From Halobacteriales archaeon SW_7_65_23 (GTDB lineage: Archaea; Halobacteriota; Halobacteria; Halobacteriales; Haloarculaceae), in the NCBI GenBank assembly GCA_003022725.1, contig PXSQ01000034.1, forward strand, positions 1-40,654: a stretch of DNA of 40,654 bases. Reading direction: 5' to 3'. Numbering within the stretch: position 1 is the stretch's first letter; every line of letters starts with the position of its first letter. Of the stretch, positions 39,888 through 40,654 are shown in pieces. A model generated the notes under the pieces. The model worked only from the letters and a program-made list of their open reading frames with translations. It was not told the DNA's origin and searched no databases. The position numbers were made by a program, and so were the translations under genes.

Positions 39888-40654
39888 ATGGGTTCGTGTA
39901 TCATCTGCGGTGCGTCTGTCGACGGTCGCGTCTGTGAGCTGCACGAGGAAGACGTCGTCTTCGAGTTCCGGGGTAGTAGTCCGGACGAGCTGACTGCCAA
40001 CCGCTACTACCGCGGCACGGTCGACGGGTACGCCGAGTTCGGCATCTTCGTCGACATCGGCGACAGCGTCACCGGCTTGCTGCACAAAAGCGAGCTGGAC
40101 CGGCGCCTCGACAGCATGGAGCTGGAGCCGGGCAACACCGTGTACGTCCAGGTCCAGAACGTCCGCGACAACGGCAACGTCGACCTCGGCTGGTCGATCC
40201 GCCAGGACAAATCCCGGTTCCGGGGCGCGCTGATCGACGACCCCGACGCCGACGAGGAACTGCTCGACGAGCAAGCGGAGGCGAACGCGGAGTCCTCGTC
40301 GACGGTTCGGCACACCCCTAGCGGTGGAGGCGGCTCCTCGTCCGGACAGGAATCGAGCGACGACGCCGCTGAGACGACCGACGACACTGTCGAGGAGCAG
40401 CAGGAGCAGGAGCTGGCCGAGCCGGAAGACGTGACGATCGACGAACTGTCCGAGTCCGTCGGCCAGCGCGTTCGCGTCGAGGGCGAGATCGAGACCGCGC
40501 GCCAGACCAGCGGGCCGACAGTGTTCAAACTCCGCGACGAGACAGGGACGATCGAGTGTGCGGCGTTCGAGGAGGCCGGCGTCCGGGCGTACCCGGCGGC
40601 CGACGAGGGTGACGTCGTCCGCATCGAGGGCGAGGTCGAGCGCCGGCGCGACGA
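39888..40654 (+). CDS. RecJ-like DHH family nuclease, N-terminal part (runs off window)
   Basis: Only the first 255 codons are in the window. An N-terminal zinc-finger-like CIICGASVDGRVCELH (C4, C7, C16, H19) is followed by an S1 RNA-binding domain (YYRGTVDGYAEFGIFVDIGD, then VTGLLHKSELDRRL and VQVQNVRDNGNVDLGWSI). After an acidic linker comes an OB-fold (QRVRVEGEIETARQ, then PTVFKLRDETGTIECAAFEE). This order (zinc finger, S1, OB) is what I know from haloarchaeal RecJ-like DHH exonucleases, whose catalytic DHH domain would follow beyond 40654. The ATG at 39888 is used; an ATG at 39872 is out of frame. Confidence 0.8.
   Translation, partial: MGSCIICGASVDGRVCELHEEDVVFEFRGSSPDELTANRYYRGTVDGYAEFGIFVDIGDSVTGLLHKSELDRRLDSMELEPGNTVYVQVQNVRDNGNVDLGWSIRQDKSRFRGALIDDPDADEELLDEQAEANAESSSTVRHTPSGGGGSSSGQESSDDAAETTDDTVEEQQEQELAEPEDVTIDELSESVGQRVRVEGEIETARQTSGPTVFKLRDETGTIECAAFEEAGVRAYPAADEGDVVRIEGEVERRRD

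Overview
The window comes from a halophilic archaeon (class Halobacteria). The proteins are strongly acidic and most of the DNA is GC-rich. Promoters are TATA-type with short or absent leaders. Three secreted proteins are Tat-dependent lipoproteins, one of them carrying a halocyanin domain. The chromosomal genes include a doublet histone, an archaeal RPA and many haloarchaea-type winged-helix regulators. I cannot name the species.

Layout. (1) 1-7110: housekeeping and small-molecule genes: dUTPase, aconitase, an HxlR regulator with a tiny coupled gene, a family 4 uracil-DNA glycosylase, a PLP-dependent decarboxylase, an Asp-nucleophile alpha/beta hydrolase and a second HxlR regulator. (2) 7110-9200: a decayed stretch with remnants of a bat-type regulator and a RIO2 kinase gene broken by an internal deletion. 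(3) 9200-17450: a lower-GC accessory island. It holds an IS4-type transposase, a wHTH regulator, a DEDD 3'-5' exonuclease, an Orc1/Cdc6 initiator with repeat-rich upstream DNA, a run of hairpins that may be a small RNA, an RNase H-like protein, a helix-hairpin-helix protein and several unknown genes, among them a translationally coupled 41-aa/140-aa pair. No integrase or attachment site was found. (4) 17530-23030: enoyl-CoA hydratase, a small membrane protein, then a beta-propeller lipoprotein gene framed by two inverted copies of a ~110-bp MITE, followed by a halocyanin-domain fusion lipoprotein. (5) 23070-27600: a complete TAXI-type TRAP uptake operon (binding protein, DUF1850 protein, fused permease). 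(6) 27780-33110: an SDR protein with an apparent internal deletion, a zinc-finger microprotein next to another MITE, a DUF1684 protein, a frameshifted 5-formyltetrahydrofolate cyclo-ligase, two regulators, a CinA-like protein and dihydrofolate reductase. (7) 33450-36600: a chromatin/replication block, RPA2, then histone and histone deacetylase overlapping by 4 bp. (8) 37030-40654: a RecA/KaiC-like DUF7504 protein, a SHOCT membrane protein, type I dehydroquinate dehydratase, a small conserved-looking protein and the 5' part of a RecJ-like DHH nuclease that leaves the window.

Most notable: the MITE-framed beta-propeller gene, with an uninterrupted version of one insertion site preserved elsewhere in the window; the Orc1 island with shared palindromic promoter sites, candidate iterons and a candidate structured RNA; and three separate genes that each appear to have lost an internal segment (RIO2, cyclo-ligase, SDR). 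All family assignments come from reading motifs; no database search was run.
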